In this document: positions 1 through 8,939 of the stretch, one piece after another
Layout of the letters: each line of letters opens with the position of its first letter
Position numbering within the stretch: the stretch's first letter is position 1
Source: a bacterium
Lineage (GTDB): Bacteria > Vulcanimicrobiota > Xenobia > Xenobiales > Xenobiaceae
NCBI GenBank assembly: GCA_022839105.1
Contig: JALHDH010000059.1
Coordinates: 1,131 to 58,705 of the forward strand
DNA length: 57,575 nucleotides
Reading direction: 5' to 3'
Notes under the pieces: model-generated
What the model was told of the DNA's origin: nothing
Database searches by the model: none
The model's input: the letters and a program-made list of their open reading frames with translations, nothing else
Program-made: the position numbers and the translations under genes

Positions 1-246
1 CTGACCGGGATCGATCTTTTCCAGGACCGTCCGACGACCGCGCAAGGTGATCACGACCTCCTGGTGACCGACCTTGTAGACCAGATCGGGATCCTCCGGC
101 GGGAGGACCTGGAGAGGCTTGAAGAAGACCCTCTGGGCCGGGGTCTCGCCCGTGGGAGCGGCGGTCAGCCGGACGATGCTCCAGGCGCAGAGTCCCAGGA
201 ACAAGGCCAGGAGCTTCAGGCCGAGATTCTGGCGCAGGAACCTCAC
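1..246 (-). CDS. cdaR: CdaR-like YbbR-domain protein, N-terminal part (runs off window)
   Basis: This is the first 82 codons of a YbbR-family protein, cut by the left window edge. The GTG start overlaps the stop of cdaA in a GTGA junction, so the two are translationally coupled. Residues about 8-30 form one hydrophobic anchor (LGLKLLALFLGLCAWSIV), followed by an extracytoplasmic stretch that begins the first YbbR beta-domain (VVITLRGRRTVLEKIDPG). In known c-di-AMP operons CdaR binds and tunes the membrane cyclase CdaA, and glmM usually follows. That gene would lie beyond position 1 and is not visible here. The call rests on the anchor, the repeat start and the cdaA neighbour. Confidence 0.8.
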   Translation of the reverse strand, partial: MRFLRQNLGLKLLALFLGLCAWSIVRLTAAPTGETPAQRVFFKPLQVLPPEDPDLVYKVGHQEVVITLRGRRTVLEKIDPGQ

Positions 247-1079
247 GCGCCGCCCTCCAGGGTCGTGGTCGGGCGCATTCGAGAGGTGCGGCCTCGATAC
301 AGGTCCGAGACGAGGTACTGGTTGAGGAGCTTGCGGACGTCGGCCTCCTCGGTCATGGGCCTGGAGAAGTGACCCTCGTGGGCGATCCGGATCTCGCCGG
401 TCTCCTCGGAGACCACCACGACCACCGCATCGGTCTGCTCGGTGATCCCCAGGGCCGCCCGGTGGCGGGTCCCGAAGCGGGCATCCACCACCTGCTCGGT
501 CAGGGGCAGATAGCAGGCGGCCGCGACCAGTTGGGTTCCCCGGATCACCACCGCCCCGTCATGAAGGGGGGTCTTGGGGTGGAAGATGGTCTGGACCAGC
601 TTGGCCGAGATCATCCCACGGACCGGCTGGCCGGTCTCGGTGATCTCCTCCAGGCCCGTCTCCTGCTCGAGCACGATCAGCGCGCCGTAGCGGGCCAGCG
701 AGAGGTTGGAGGCGGCAAAGGCCACCTCGTCCACCAGGCGGCCGAGTTCCTCCTTGCCCAGGTTGCGCAGGGAGCCGGGCGTCAAGAGCCCCTGCTGGCC
801 CAGGCGCATCAGGGTCCTGCGCAATTCGGGCTGAAAGACTACGGGCAGGGCCACCGCCGTCGAGACCAGGACGCCGTTGAGAAGGTAGGTCAGGGTCTGC
901 AGACGAGCCAGGTAGGCGATCGCCAGCAGGATCACCAGCACGCTCAGGCCCTGGAGGATCTGGACGGCGCGAGTGCCCCGCAGCGCCAGCAACAGGTAGT
1001 ACAGGCACAGCGAGACCAGAACCACGTCAAAGAGGTCCCGAAGGGTGACATCCTGGAAGAAGCGGGTGATCTCCGGCAA
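243..1079 (-). CDS. cdaA: Membrane diadenylate cyclase CdaA
   Basis: Makes the second messenger c-di-AMP from two ATP at the membrane. A TTG start at 1079, preceded by a GGGGACGGAG-like ribosome site, gives 278 aa, the usual CdaA length. Three hydrophobic helices occupy about residues 15-85. The DAC (DisA_N) domain follows with both signature motifs: DGA in LHDGAVVI and RHR in GTRHRAALGI, so it should be active. It overlaps cdaR by 4 bases. The same frame stays open for another 222 codons upstream, but that stretch is antisense to the ECF transporter gene and its composition is not protein-like, so the TTG start is preferred. Confidence 0.92.
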   Translation of the reverse strand: MPEITRFFQDVTLRDLFDVVLVSLCLYYLLLALRGTRAVQILQGLSVLVILLAIAYLARLQTLTYLLNGVLVSTAVALPVVFQPELRRTLMRLGQQGLLTPGSLRNLGKEELGRLVDEVAFAASNLSLARYGALIVLEQETGLEEITETGQPVRGMISAKLVQTIFHPKTPLHDGAVVIRGTQLVAAACYLPLTEQVVDARFGTRHRAALGITEQTDAVVVVVSEETGEIRIAHEGHFSRPMTEEADVRKLLNQYLVSDLYRGRTSRMRPTTTLEGGA

Positions 1080-1213
1080 GCGGGACTCCGTCCCCGGTGG
1101 AGGGTTCGGGAAACCGGGGAGTCGCCTCTTCTCTTTCCATGGGCCGGCCCCTTCCCGAATCGGACGGGGATTCGCGAAAGAAGGATGCCGATGCACCCAT
1201 TCCGGGGGGTGGG

Positions 1214-1801
1214 CTACCAGCGCTTGAGGAAGGCCGAGAAACGCTTGTAGACGGGAAGGGTCAGCGCCGCGGTGAGGGCTCCCTTGAGGAGGTTGAAGGG
1301 CGTGACCGTTCCCAGGATGAACGGGGTCAACTCCATCTCGACCTGGAAGCCGAAGAGCCAGGCAAAGAAGGGATAGACCAGGAGGTTCACCGGGATCATG
1401 ACCAGGGTCATGACCAGGGTCCCCAGCAGAAGTCCCAGAAGGGCGCTGAACCGGGATTTGCGGTGCCAGTAGAAGGCCGCCGAGACTCCGACCAGGGTCA
1501 CCCCGGCCACGATGTTCATCGGAATCCCGACGAGCTCGGTGGCCTGCGGTCTCTGGAACAGGAAGAGGAGGTTCTTGAGGACCACCACGGCCATCCCCTG
1601 CCAGGGCCCCATGGCGAAGCCCGCCACCACGGCCGGGACATCGGAGAAGTCGAAGGTCAGGAAGGGGGCGCACGGGAAGATCGGGACCTGCAGCGCCAGC
1701 ATCAGCACCGTGGCCAGGCTGGATACCAAGGAGACCTTGACCCAACAGGCCAGGCTCCAGTCCAGGAATCGCCGTTGTGCCGGGGTTGCCGGAATGATCA
1801 T
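1214..1801 (-). CDS. ECF transporter substrate-binding (S) component, RibU-like
   Basis: A 195-aa integral membrane protein with five or six helices. It carries the segment FDFSDVPAVVAGFAMGPWQG, which is characteristic of RibU-type S components that capture riboflavin for energy-coupling-factor transporters. The shared EcfA/EcfA'/EcfT motor is not in the window, so this is a solitary S unit of the group II type that shares a motor encoded elsewhere. The ATG at 1801 is chosen; a TTG at 1846 would add 15 residues. No recognisable FMN riboswitch precedes it: only 114 bases separate it from the upstream gene. Riboflavin as substrate is inferred from the motif; other vitamins are possible. Confidence 0.8.
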   Translation of the reverse strand: MIIPATPAQRRFLDWSLACWVKVSLVSSLATVLMLALQVPIFPCAPFLTFDFSDVPAVVAGFAMGPWQGMAVVVLKNLLFLFQRPQATELVGIPMNIVAGVTLVGVSAAFYWHRKSRFSALLGLLLGTLVMTLVMIPVNLLVYPFFAWLFGFQVEMELTPFILGTVTPFNLLKGALTAALTLPVYKRFSAFLKRW

Positions 1802-1915
1802 CGGGGACCGGAAATCCTCTTCAAGAGCCCGTCTTGGTGAAAGCAAGGACGCTCCCAGCGGGCGGGGGAGCGTTCCAGGTCAGTGGGAAGATCCCTTCCC
1901 GGGGTGGGTGGATTT

Positions 1916-4213
1916 TCAGGTGGCGACCATCTGCTGGAGGGTCTGCCAAGCCGAGGACTCGTAGCGAATCCGGGCCAGGCGCTCCTCGCCCAGGGCCTGC
2001 AGGGTGGCGTACCCTTCCGACTGGCCCTCGCGAACCCTCTGGTCCACCGTGTAGGCCAGGACGGGGTCGGAGGCGCGAACCTGCTGGACCTGCGCCCCGA
2101 TCTCCTTTTCCAGGTTGCCGATCCCGCGCAGGAATCCACGCAGGCTGCGGGTGCGCTCCTCATCCCGAAGATACCGGGACTCGGGGTCCTCTCCGACCCC
2201 ATGTCTGGACTCGGCCAGGGCCCGGGTGTCGATGGGCAGGGACTCGCGCTCCCACAGGTGCGCGAAATCGGCCTCGACCTTCTGTTGGTCGGCCCGGCTG
2301 GCTTCGTCCTGGAAGAAGGTGACGTCCGAGAGCTCCCAGTTGTCCCGGAGCCCTTTGTGCGAGAAGTTGGTGCTTCCGGCCACCATCATCTGGTCGGTCA
2401 GGAGCATCTTGGCGTGGACCTTGCGATCATGGTCGGGGGTGCTGCGATCCAGGGCCGCCCAGCGGACCTCGACGCCGCGATCCTCCAACAAGCGGTGGGC
2501 GGCCTCGTTCGGAGAGCCCCCGTAGGGGTAGATCCCCGGATCCATCACGACCTGCACCTCGAAGGGCTTGCCTTGGGCCTCCATGGCCTCCTTCTTCTCG
2601 ACCAGGAGGCGCGCCAGATCCTCGTTCAGGACGAAGGCCGAGACCTTGATGTATTTCTCGGCGGAATCGATGGCGTGCAGGAGCATGGCCTGTCGCTCGA
2701 CCGAAGTGTCACCCACGGCCAGGGTCTCGTTGCCGACCGCCCTGGCGTCGGGTGGGCGGATGGCCTGCATGGTCTCCTGGTTGGACCGGGAGTTCATCCG
2801 GTTCACGGCAGCCTCCACCCCGTCCGCCAGCAGGTTTCGTCCTGCCGGAGTCAGCGTGGCCTCGCCGCGTCCCGCCAGAAGCCAGGCCTTCTCCTCCTCG
2901 GGGGTCGGCGCCTGCCCGGGCGAGGAACCGGGAACCTCCACCAGGTCGGAGATCCGCAATCCCTGATAGGAAGCGTTCTCCAGGACCCGCTCGACCCTCG
3001 AACCCCAGGACTCTCCGGTCCGAGGGCCTCCGGGGATCTGGGACTCGAGCAGGTCCAGGGCCCCTCGAGGCTGCAGCACCACACCCTCGGTCTGGCGCAG
3101 ATCGTCGAGAAGGGGCCCGTAGATGGCCTCGACCGAACGGCCCCGCGAGAGCTCCACGTCGCGCTGGAAGGTCTCCACGAAGCGCGCGGCACCCGGGCCG
3201 TGGATCTCCATCCCGAAGTCCACGTTCTCGCCCGAACCTTTATTTGCGTTCATCCCGCCAAAGACCACCCCGTCCCCCACCCGGAGCAGCTTGCGGTGCA
3301 TGATCTCGTCCCGACCGCCCATGACCTCGCGGCTGGCGAAGAACTGGACCCCGGCCCGGCCGCCGGAGCCCTCCTCGAGGCGGCGGACCGTGTTCAACCT
3401 GGAGGCCAGGGAACTCGCATCGGGGGTCCCGCTCATCCGGGAGACCGTCCCGGGGTCCATGAGGACCTTGACATCCGCGCCTCCCCGCGAGGCCCGGGAC
3501 AGCTTCTCGAGGAACTCGGGGCTGGCCAGTTCATAGTATTCCGCGTCGATCTCGACGGGCTGACCGTCCCGGATCGGCTGACGGGCCACCTCCTCGAGGC
3601 GCTCCATCTTGGTCTTCCAGATCTCGTCGCGGACCAGGGGCTGGATCTCATTCCCCTTCAGGCGCAACTCGGAATCCGGGTCGGCCAGATCCCGGGCAGT
3701 GCGCAGGACCTCCTGCATCTCCTTGACGGGAGTCCGGCCGTGGAGGAAGTAGGAACGGTAGATTGGCGAAACCTCACCGTCCACGGCGCCGGCCACCTGG
3801 TCCCACCTCGAGTCCCGGTGGGCCAGCTCGATCCGCTTGAGGGCGGAGCCGACATCCTCAAGTCCCCCGTGGACACGGGCCTTGTCAGAGACCGAGCCGT
3901 TCTCCTGGCGAAGCTCCTTGCGCTCGGTCTTGAGATCCTTGCGCGTCTGGCGCAGTTCCTCGGCCATGAGGCGCATGTTCTGCAGGGACTCGGCATCCGG
4001 GCCGAACTCGAAGGGCGCGGGCCCGCTGGAGGCGGATCGGGCCTGCCTTCCGCCCGGGCTGACCCCTTGAAGCTCCTCGAGCTCCCCTGGCAGGAAACTC
4101 TCGGTCGGCGTGGCGACGGAGAATTCCTCCCGACGAACCGGAACCTCCCGGGGAGCGCGTGCCAGGACCGGAGAGACCTGGCCGAGGTGCACACGGGGAT
4201 CAATCGCATCCAT
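1916..4213 (-). CDS. Phospholipase D-family protein with two HKD motifs
   Basis: A 765-aa protein with two PLD half-sites, expected to pair into one active centre acting on phosphodiester bonds (phospholipid or nucleic acid). The C-terminal site is canonical: H600-A-K-M-L-L-T-D followed by AGSTNF. The N-terminal site at residue 306 reads HRKLLRVGD followed by GGMN, so its aspartate sits one residue later than in HxKx4D. Residues 1-110 are polar and contain a charged coiled-coil-like stretch; there is no signal peptide or TM helix, so it is probably cytosolic or exported by another route. The ATG at 4213 has GGAGG 7 bases upstream. It lies between cutA and the ECF gene with no clear functional link. 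Substrate unknown. Confidence 0.85.
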   Translation of the reverse strand: MDAIDPRVHLGQVSPVLARAPREVPVRREEFSVATPTESFLPGELEELQGVSPGGRQARSASSGPAPFEFGPDAESLQNMRLMAEELRQTRKDLKTERKELRQENGSVSDKARVHGGLEDVGSALKRIELAHRDSRWDQVAGAVDGEVSPIYRSYFLHGRTPVKEMQEVLRTARDLADPDSELRLKGNEIQPLVRDEIWKTKMERLEEVARQPIRDGQPVEIDAEYYELASPEFLEKLSRASRGGADVKVLMDPGTVSRMSGTPDASSLASRLNTVRRLEEGSGGRAGVQFFASREVMGGRDEIMHRKLLRVGDGVVFGGMNANKGSGENVDFGMEIHGPGAARFVETFQRDVELSRGRSVEAIYGPLLDDLRQTEGVVLQPRGALDLLESQIPGGPRTGESWGSRVERVLENASYQGLRISDLVEVPGSSPGQAPTPEEEKAWLLAGRGEATLTPAGRNLLADGVEAAVNRMNSRSNQETMQAIRPPDARAVGNETLAVGDTSVERQAMLLHAIDSAEKYIKVSAFVLNEDLARLLVEKKEAMEAQGKPFEVQVVMDPGIYPYGGSPNEAAHRLLEDRGVEVRWAALDRSTPDHDRKVHAKMLLTDQMMVAGSTNFSHKGLRDNWELSDVTFFQDEASRADQQKVEADFAHLWERESLPIDTRALAESRHGVGEDPESRYLRDEERTRSLRGFLRGIGNLEKEIGAQVQQVRASDPVLAYTVDQRVREGQSEGYATLQALGEERLARIRYESSAWQTLQQMVAT

Positions 4214-4282
4214 CAGGAAGCCTCCAAGACAGGTCGTTCGGGGAACCTGTCCCTTGGGTCATCACGACAGCCTTCCGGGAAG

Positions 4283-4627
4283 TCAACCGGCCGGTTCGGA
4301 AATCCTGGCCTGGGCGGTCTCGGCCGCCAACCAGTCCAGGTACTCGGGGCTGCCCGGACCCAGGGGCCAGGACAGGAACTCCGGAACACTGTAGGGATGG
4401 AGTTCCCGGACCCGCTGCCCCAGGCTTTGGAGCAGACTGGAGCGGGTCTTGAGGATCATCAGGACCTCTTCAGCCTCTTCGAGGTGGCCCTCCCACCAGT
4501 ACATCGAGGCGACTCCGGGCACAAGGTTCACGCAGGCCACCAGGCGCTCCTGGAGCAGGTTCCGGGCCAGTTGCTTCGCCTGCGGGAGCGAGGGCGCCGT
4601 GACCAGGCAAACTGAGAACTCGGACAT
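4283..4627 (-). CDS. cutA: Divalent-cation tolerance protein CutA
   Basis: A small cytosolic CutA1-family protein (114 aa; the family runs about 105-115) that forms a ferredoxin-like trimer. Visible family signatures are the N-terminal strand VCLVTAPS, RLVACVNLVPGVASMYWWEG and EVLMILKTR. CutA is linked to copper tolerance and heavy-metal binding, but its molecular role is unsettled. Its ATG shares one base with the stop of the upstream hypothetical (TGATG), so the two are probably co-translated. A 69-base gap separates it from the PLD gene downstream. Confidence 0.93.
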   Translation of the reverse strand: MSEFSVCLVTAPSLPQAKQLARNLLQERLVACVNLVPGVASMYWWEGHLEEAEEVLMILKTRSSLLQSLGQRVRELHPYSVPEFLSWPLGPGSPEYLDWLAAETAQARISEPAG

Positions 4628-5178
4628 CAGAACTCCTGGACGGTCTTCTCGGCCCGCCCCTCGGTCAGGTGACCGGGCAGGTCGGCGGCATCGACGATCA
4701 CCCGGACATGTTCGCCCGGGGCCGGGCGCGTGGCCCGGTAGACCCAGCGATCCCCCTCCTCGTGGCGGGCCATGCCCATCTCGACGAGATGGTTGGCGGA
4801 GTCGACGATCAACACGCCGACCCGGGTGATGGCCACGTCGTCCGAAGCGTAGATGCGGATGGGATCCCCGGGCCGGCCGTGGTAGTCTCCCAGGTCGATG
4901 TGGTGGATCTCGGGAGCGTGCAGGAAATCGGCGGTGGCCACCTGCATCGGCGAGGCCCGGCGCTTTCGCGCCACCTTGCGGTACTCCGCCCGATGTCGGG
5001 CCTCGCGGGCGTAGGCCAGGGCCTCCTGGAAGGATTCCCAGCAGGCCGGATCCTGCCCGCAGGGACAGTCCAGGGCCCGGACCTGGCGACGGCCATCCTC
5101 GGTGGTCTGAAGGCGAAGGCTCTGGCCGATCCGGCCGGAGAACCCGTCCAGGCAACGCTCGTGCTTGATGTCCGCCAA
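4627..5178 (-). CDS. Conserved hypothetical protein upstream of cutA
   Basis: A 183-aa soluble protein I cannot assign. A TTG start at 5178 with GGGAGGTGAG about 10 bases upstream is the best-supported beginning. The first third is basic and holds a cysteine pair (CPCGQDPAC near residues 38-46). The second half (from about residue 85) reads as alternating beta strands (DPIRIYASDDVAITRVGVLI, then a strand ending EHVRVIVDAADLPGH), resembling a beta-sandwich. It is fused at the translational level to cutA (TGATG), which suggests shared regulation. No catalytic motif seen. Confidence 0.75.
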   Translation of the reverse strand: MADIKHERCLDGFSGRIGQSLRLQTTEDGRRQVRALDCPCGQDPACWESFQEALAYAREARHRAEYRKVARKRRASPMQVATADFLHAPEIHHIDLGDYHGRPGDPIRIYASDDVAITRVGVLIVDSANHLVEMGMARHEEGDRWVYRATRPAPGEHVRVIVDAADLPGHLTEGRAEKTVQEF

Positions 5179-5212
5179 GGTCCGCTCACCTCCCAGGGCT
5201 GGCCCTTCTGAT

Positions 5213-6946
5213 TCATTCCCCGGCAGGCAGGCGACTCCTGTCCGCTCCCGGCCTGGCCCGGGGCCCTTCCTGGGAAGTCCCGCTCACTCCCCCTTCACTC
5301 CCGTCCGGGTTCGAAGGGGCCCTTTTCCGGAGAAGGCTCCAGGCTCCCCAGTCCGGGGCCTCCCAGGACTCCAGAAGGCGGAAGTCCTCCAGCCAGGGAG
5401 CCTGCTCCGGGATCTCCCCGACCACCAGGAGCAGGGAGGTCCGGACCGGCCGCGCAGAGTCCGTCGGCAGGATGTGGCGGATATCGAGTTCGCGCCCCCT
5501 CAAGATCGATTCGAGGATCAGGACGTCCGGATCCAGGCGCCCTCCCGGAAGGAGGATCGCCGTGATCTCCCGTTCGTCGGTCCCCTCCAGTTCGCCCAGG
5601 AGCCGCAGGGCGGTCGGCTCGACGGGAGGGCCCGAGCGGGGAGGCGGGGCGATCCGCACCATCCGACCGATGCGGGTCAGGTCGGGGGACGCATGGGACC
5701 CGGGGCCCTCCGCCGCCAAGGTCCAGGAACCGATCTGCAACCAGCCCACTCCGACCAGGAGTGCCCCCAGGAGGAGGGCGGGCTTCCGGAACCGGCCCCA
5801 CCATCCGAACGAGAGTGCCAGGACCAGGACGGTTGCGGGCAGGGCATAGCGGGCCCCCGGGGGCACCTGCCACGCCGCGTAGAAACCGAGGCACAGCGCG
5901 ATTCCTCCCAGAGCCGCCAGGGTGGGAACGCGAATGTCCCGCATTCGCACTGCGGCCAGTGAACCCAGAGCGAACCACAGGGGCGCACCCCAGGTGCTGG
6001 TGGCCAGGGTGGCCACCAGGCGGGTCAGCGAAAACCAGGCGGCGACCCCCTGCCCGGCATCCCCCGAGGCCTTGGTCTGCAACTCCCAGGCAGACAGGAA
6101 GTACCACCAGCCGCAGACCGCAAACGCCAGTCCCCAGGCCAGGGCCGTCCCCACGGCGGGATTCCAGCCGTCCCGCCTCCAGGCCCGCGCTCCCAGGGCC
6201 CCCACCAGCAACCAGGCCAGCAGGCACAGGCCGAAGGGGAACCAGGGGAAGCCGCGCGAGGCCTCCTCGGCAGAGGCCAGCAGCATCAACAAGGTGAAGG
6301 CCAGGCAGGCCAGACTTCCCCCCAGGAGGGGGCGGATTCGGGCGCCGGCCTTCCAGGCCACCCCGACCGGCCAGAGCAGGCCGGGTCCGACGAAGAGCAG
6401 CCAGGACCACTTCGAGAGCATCCCCAATCCGGCCACCACCCCCAGGGCCAGCGTCGGGCCTGCCTGCCTGCCCCCCCGGGAGGCCAGGAGGAGGGCAAAG
6501 GCCAGGGCCACCAGGGCGGTGGTCCCGATCTCCAGGTAATAGCCATGCAGGTGGGAGCTCATCCAGGGGTTGCCCCCCGCCGCCAGCAGGGTCAGCGCAC
6601 CCCCTCCCCGACCGCCGAGTTCGCGCCCGATCCACCAGCAACCGACCAGATAGGGAATCAGGAAGAGGAACTGGGAGAACACGGCGACCAGGCGCGATGG
6701 GCCGAAAAGCCCGTAGAAGGCGCAACTGACCAGCGAGGCCAGGGGCGGGTAGTCGTCGGCCTCGAAGCCCAGGCCGCCCTGGAGCCTCTTCCACAACAGG
6801 AGGCTGTCCTGGATCGAGCGTCCGGAGTGCTCCAGAAGCGGCCCGCCATCGAGCAGGACCCAGAACGCCGCCAGACCGGCCACGACCGTCAGGACAACCA
6901 GGACGAGTCCGATTTCCCAGGGTCGGACCGGGTGGCGTTCCTGCAT
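5213..6946 (-). CDS. Multi-TM GT-C glycosyltransferase (PMT/ArnT-like)
   Basis: A 577-aa protein with about ten transmembrane helices in its first 400 residues, then a soluble extracytoplasmic tail. The arrangement fits dolichyl/polyprenyl-phosphate-sugar mannosyltransferases of GT39/GT83: a first helix at residues 12-31, a large first outer loop, and the DDYPPLASLVSC segment at about residue 62 that matches the loop seen in such enzymes. They move a sugar from a polyprenyl-phosphate donor onto an outer acceptor such as lipid A or a protein. Acceptor and donor cannot be told from sequence. The ATG at 6946 has GAGGG upstream. It is the first gene of the leftward cluster and is divergent from the ykgJ-type gene. 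Confidence 0.8.
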   Translation of the reverse strand: MQERHPVRPWEIGLVLVVLTVVAGLAAFWVLLDGGPLLEHSGRSIQDSLLLWKRLQGGLGFEADDYPPLASLVSCAFYGLFGPSRLVAVFSQFLFLIPYLVGCWWIGRELGGRGGGALTLLAAGGNPWMSSHLHGYYLEIGTTALVALAFALLLASRGGRQAGPTLALGVVAGLGMLSKWSWLLFVGPGLLWPVGVAWKAGARIRPLLGGSLACLAFTLLMLLASAEEASRGFPWFPFGLCLLAWLLVGALGARAWRRDGWNPAVGTALAWGLAFAVCGWWYFLSAWELQTKASGDAGQGVAAWFSLTRLVATLATSTWGAPLWFALGSLAAVRMRDIRVPTLAALGGIALCLGFYAAWQVPPGARYALPATVLVLALSFGWWGRFRKPALLLGALLVGVGWLQIGSWTLAAEGPGSHASPDLTRIGRMVRIAPPPRSGPPVEPTALRLLGELEGTDEREITAILLPGGRLDPDVLILESILRGRELDIRHILPTDSARPVRTSLLLVVGEIPEQAPWLEDFRLLESWEAPDWGAWSLLRKRAPSNPDGSEGGVSGTSQEGPRARPGADRSRLPAGE

Positions 6947-7005
6947 GGGAGACCCTCATTCCGCGGGGGTCTCCGCCCTCCTCCAGGAATCGTGCATGGG
7001 GGGGA

Positions 7006-7335
7006 GTGCTCCCTTCCCGGGCCGAAGGCCCCCTGGCCATGCCGGAACCCTGCTCCTCCCCGCTCGCCCCGGGCGGGATCCGTTGCCGGGAGGACTGCGG
7101 AGCCTGCTGCATCGCGCCCTCGATCAGCACCCCCCTGCCAGGGATGCCCGACGGCAAGCCCGCCGGCCTGCGCTGCCCCCACCTGACACGGGACCTCCGC
7201 TGTGCGCTCTTCGGCCGACCCGAGAGACCGGCCGTCTGCTCCAGCCTCAGGCCCACCCCCGAGATGTGCGGTTCCGGTCGGCTCGAGGCCCTGCGCTCCC
7301 TGGCCCGCCTGGAGGCCCGGACCCGACCGGGGTGA
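7006..7335 (+). CDS. YkgJ-type CxxC cysteine-cluster protein
   Basis: A small protein of the YkgJ/UPF0153 type, thought to chelate zinc or an iron-sulfur cluster. The cluster is CREDCGACC, then RCPH, RCALF, AVCSS and EMCG, which gives the family's spaced cysteines plus the conserved R-P-xxC (RPAVCSSLRPTPEMCG). A GTG at 7006 gives 109 aa; an ATG at 7039 (98 aa) is equally plausible and would trim a non-conserved leader. It lies 98 bases before tnaA on the same strand. The role of the family is not established. Confidence 0.82.
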   Translation: MLPSRAEGPLAMPEPCSSPLAPGGIRCREDCGACCIAPSISTPLPGMPDGKPAGLRCPHLTRDLRCALFGRPERPAVCSSLRPTPEMCGSGRLEALRSLARLEARTRPG

Positions 7336-7433
7336 TTCGGATCATTGCCCTTGACCCCGATCCGGTCTGGCATGGAGCCTGTCGCAATCCGAGGACCGCG
7401 GACGCGGTGGAATCAAGACGACCTGGAGGCCTT

Positions 7434-8831
7434 GTGGAAGACTGGGGATACAAGACGATCGTCGAACCCTTCCGGATCAAGTCCGTCGAGCCGATCCCGA
7501 TCCTGGATGCTCGAGCCCGGCTCCGCGCCCTGGAGCGCGCCGGGCACAACCTGTTCAAGCTGAACTCGACCGAGGTCACCATCGATCTTCTGACCGACTC
7601 CGGGACGGGCGCCATGAGCGCCATCCAATGGTCGGCCCTGATGCAGGGGGACGAGAGCTACGCGGGTTCCACCTCTTTCCGCAGGTTTGCTTCGGTGGTC
7701 GGGCGGCTGACGGGGTTCCCCCATATCCTGCCGGTGCATCAGGGGAGGGCGGCCGAGCGCATCCTGGCCCGCACCGTCCTGGGTCCCGGACAGATCGTCC
7801 TGAACAACACCCACTTCGACACGACCCGAGCCAATATCGAGCAGGTCGGGGCCGTGGCCAGCGATCTGCCCGTGGCCTGCGCCCTGGAGCCGGACTGCGA
7901 GGACGGCTTCAAGGGGAACATGGATCTCGAGGCCCTGGATCGGGCCCTGGCCGAGCACAGGGATCGCATCGCCCTGGTGATGATGACCCTGACCAACAAC
8001 GCGGTGGGCGGCCAACCCGTCAGCATGGCCAACCTCGAGGCGGTCTCGGAACGCTGCCGTGAGGCAGGGGTCCCGTTCTTCCTGGATGCGGCCCGCTTCG
8101 CCGAGAACGCCTGGTTCATCCACACGCGCGAGCCGGGCTACGGAGACTGGACTCTGCCGGAGATCGCCCGGAAGATGTTCGACCTGGCCGACGGCTTCAC
8201 CATGTCCGCGAAGAAGGACGCCATCGTCCACATCGGCGGAATCCTGGCCACCCGTCGGGAGGACTGGGCGGAGCGATTCCGCAACGAGCTGATCCTGGGC
8301 GAAGGCTACCTGACCTATGGCGGGCTGGCCGGCCGGGATCTGGAGTGCATGGCGGTGGGCCTGGAGGAATCCCTGGACCCCCATTATCTCCGCTACCGGA
8401 CCCGGAGCATCGCCTACTTCGCCGAAGGCCTGCAGCGGGCAGGCTTCCCGATCGTGCGTCCGCCCGGGGGACATGCCGTCTTCGTGGATGCCGGAAGGTT
8501 GCTCCCGCATCTTTCCCGGGAGGAGTTCCCCGGGGTCTCGCTGGCCAATGCCCTCTACCTCGAGGGCGGGATCCGCAGCGTCGAGGTCGGCTCGCTGATG
8601 TTCCCCGGGGCCCGGCTGGAGCTCTTGAGGCTGGCCGTACCTCGGCGGGTCTACACCCAGTCCCATATCGACTACGTGATCGAGGTGGCCCATCGGGTGG
8701 CGGACGGAAGAGACCGGATCCCCGGCTACAGGATCCTGCACGAGCCTCCGTTCCTGCGCCATTTCACCGCGGATCTCGAACCCCTCCACCGCCCCGAATC
8801 CTGGCGGCTCGAGCCCGAAGACGAATCCTGA
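7434..8831 (+). CDS. tnaA: Tryptophanase (PLP-dependent beta-eliminating lyase)
   Basis: Splits L-tryptophan to indole, pyruvate and ammonia using pyridoxal phosphate. The GTG at 7434, with GGAGG six bases upstream, gives 465 aa (E. coli 471). The PLP lysine is K261 in MSAKKDA. Tryptophanase and its close relative tyrosine phenol-lyase differ at known substrate-site residues. Here D129 (HFDTTR), V385 (VEVGS, where phenol-lyase has Arg) and H443 (LRHFTA) all match tryptophanase rather than the Thr/Arg/Phe of phenol-lyase. Other stretches (EPFRIKSVE, GDESYAGS) look phenol-lyase-like, so this is an early-branching member. No TnaC-like leader with a critical Trp is evident in the 98 bases upstream. 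Confidence 0.92.
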   Translation: MEDWGYKTIVEPFRIKSVEPIPILDARARLRALERAGHNLFKLNSTEVTIDLLTDSGTGAMSAIQWSALMQGDESYAGSTSFRRFASVVGRLTGFPHILPVHQGRAAERILARTVLGPGQIVLNNTHFDTTRANIEQVGAVASDLPVACALEPDCEDGFKGNMDLEALDRALAEHRDRIALVMMTLTNNAVGGQPVSMANLEAVSERCREAGVPFFLDAARFAENAWFIHTREPGYGDWTLPEIARKMFDLADGFTMSAKKDAIVHIGGILATRREDWAERFRNELILGEGYLTYGGLAGRDLECMAVGLEESLDPHYLRYRTRSIAYFAEGLQRAGFPIVRPPGGHAVFVDAGRLLPHLSREEFPGVSLANALYLEGGIRSVEVGSLMFPGARLELLRLAVPRRVYTQSHIDYVIEVAHRVADGRDRIPGYRILHEPPFLRHFTADLEPLHRPESWRLEPEDES

Positions 8832-8870
8832 GAGGGCCCGCGGGGGTGGATGGGGAAGCCGCTCCCGGCC

Positions 8871-8887
8871 GGGCCCGCTTCGGGCCC
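8871..8887 (+). terminator. GC-rich stem-loop after tnaA
   Basis: GGGCCCG - ctt - CGGGCCC, a perfect 7-bp stem with a 3-base loop, 40 bases after the tnaA stop and 53 bases before the DUF1015 start. There is no T-tract, so it could be a Rho-assisted or weak terminator or an mRNA-end stabiliser. Confidence 0.45.
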
Positions 8888-8939
8888 CAGCCCAGCGCCG
8901 CATCCGTCTCCGGCGCCACTCTTCCTGAAAGGACCCCTC

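Noticed and set aside
1883..4615. A long open frame on the plus strand opposite the PLD and cutA genes
   Set aside because: GC-rich antisense frame with no recognisable motif; the minus strand carries clear PLD and CutA families.
6947..7005. A shared divergent promoter between the glycosyltransferase and ykgJ-type genes
   Set aside because: No credible -35/-10 pair could be seen in the short gap.
7434..8831. Tyrosine phenol-lyase
   Set aside because: Substrate-site residues at D129, V385 and H443 fit tryptophanase, not phenol-lyase.
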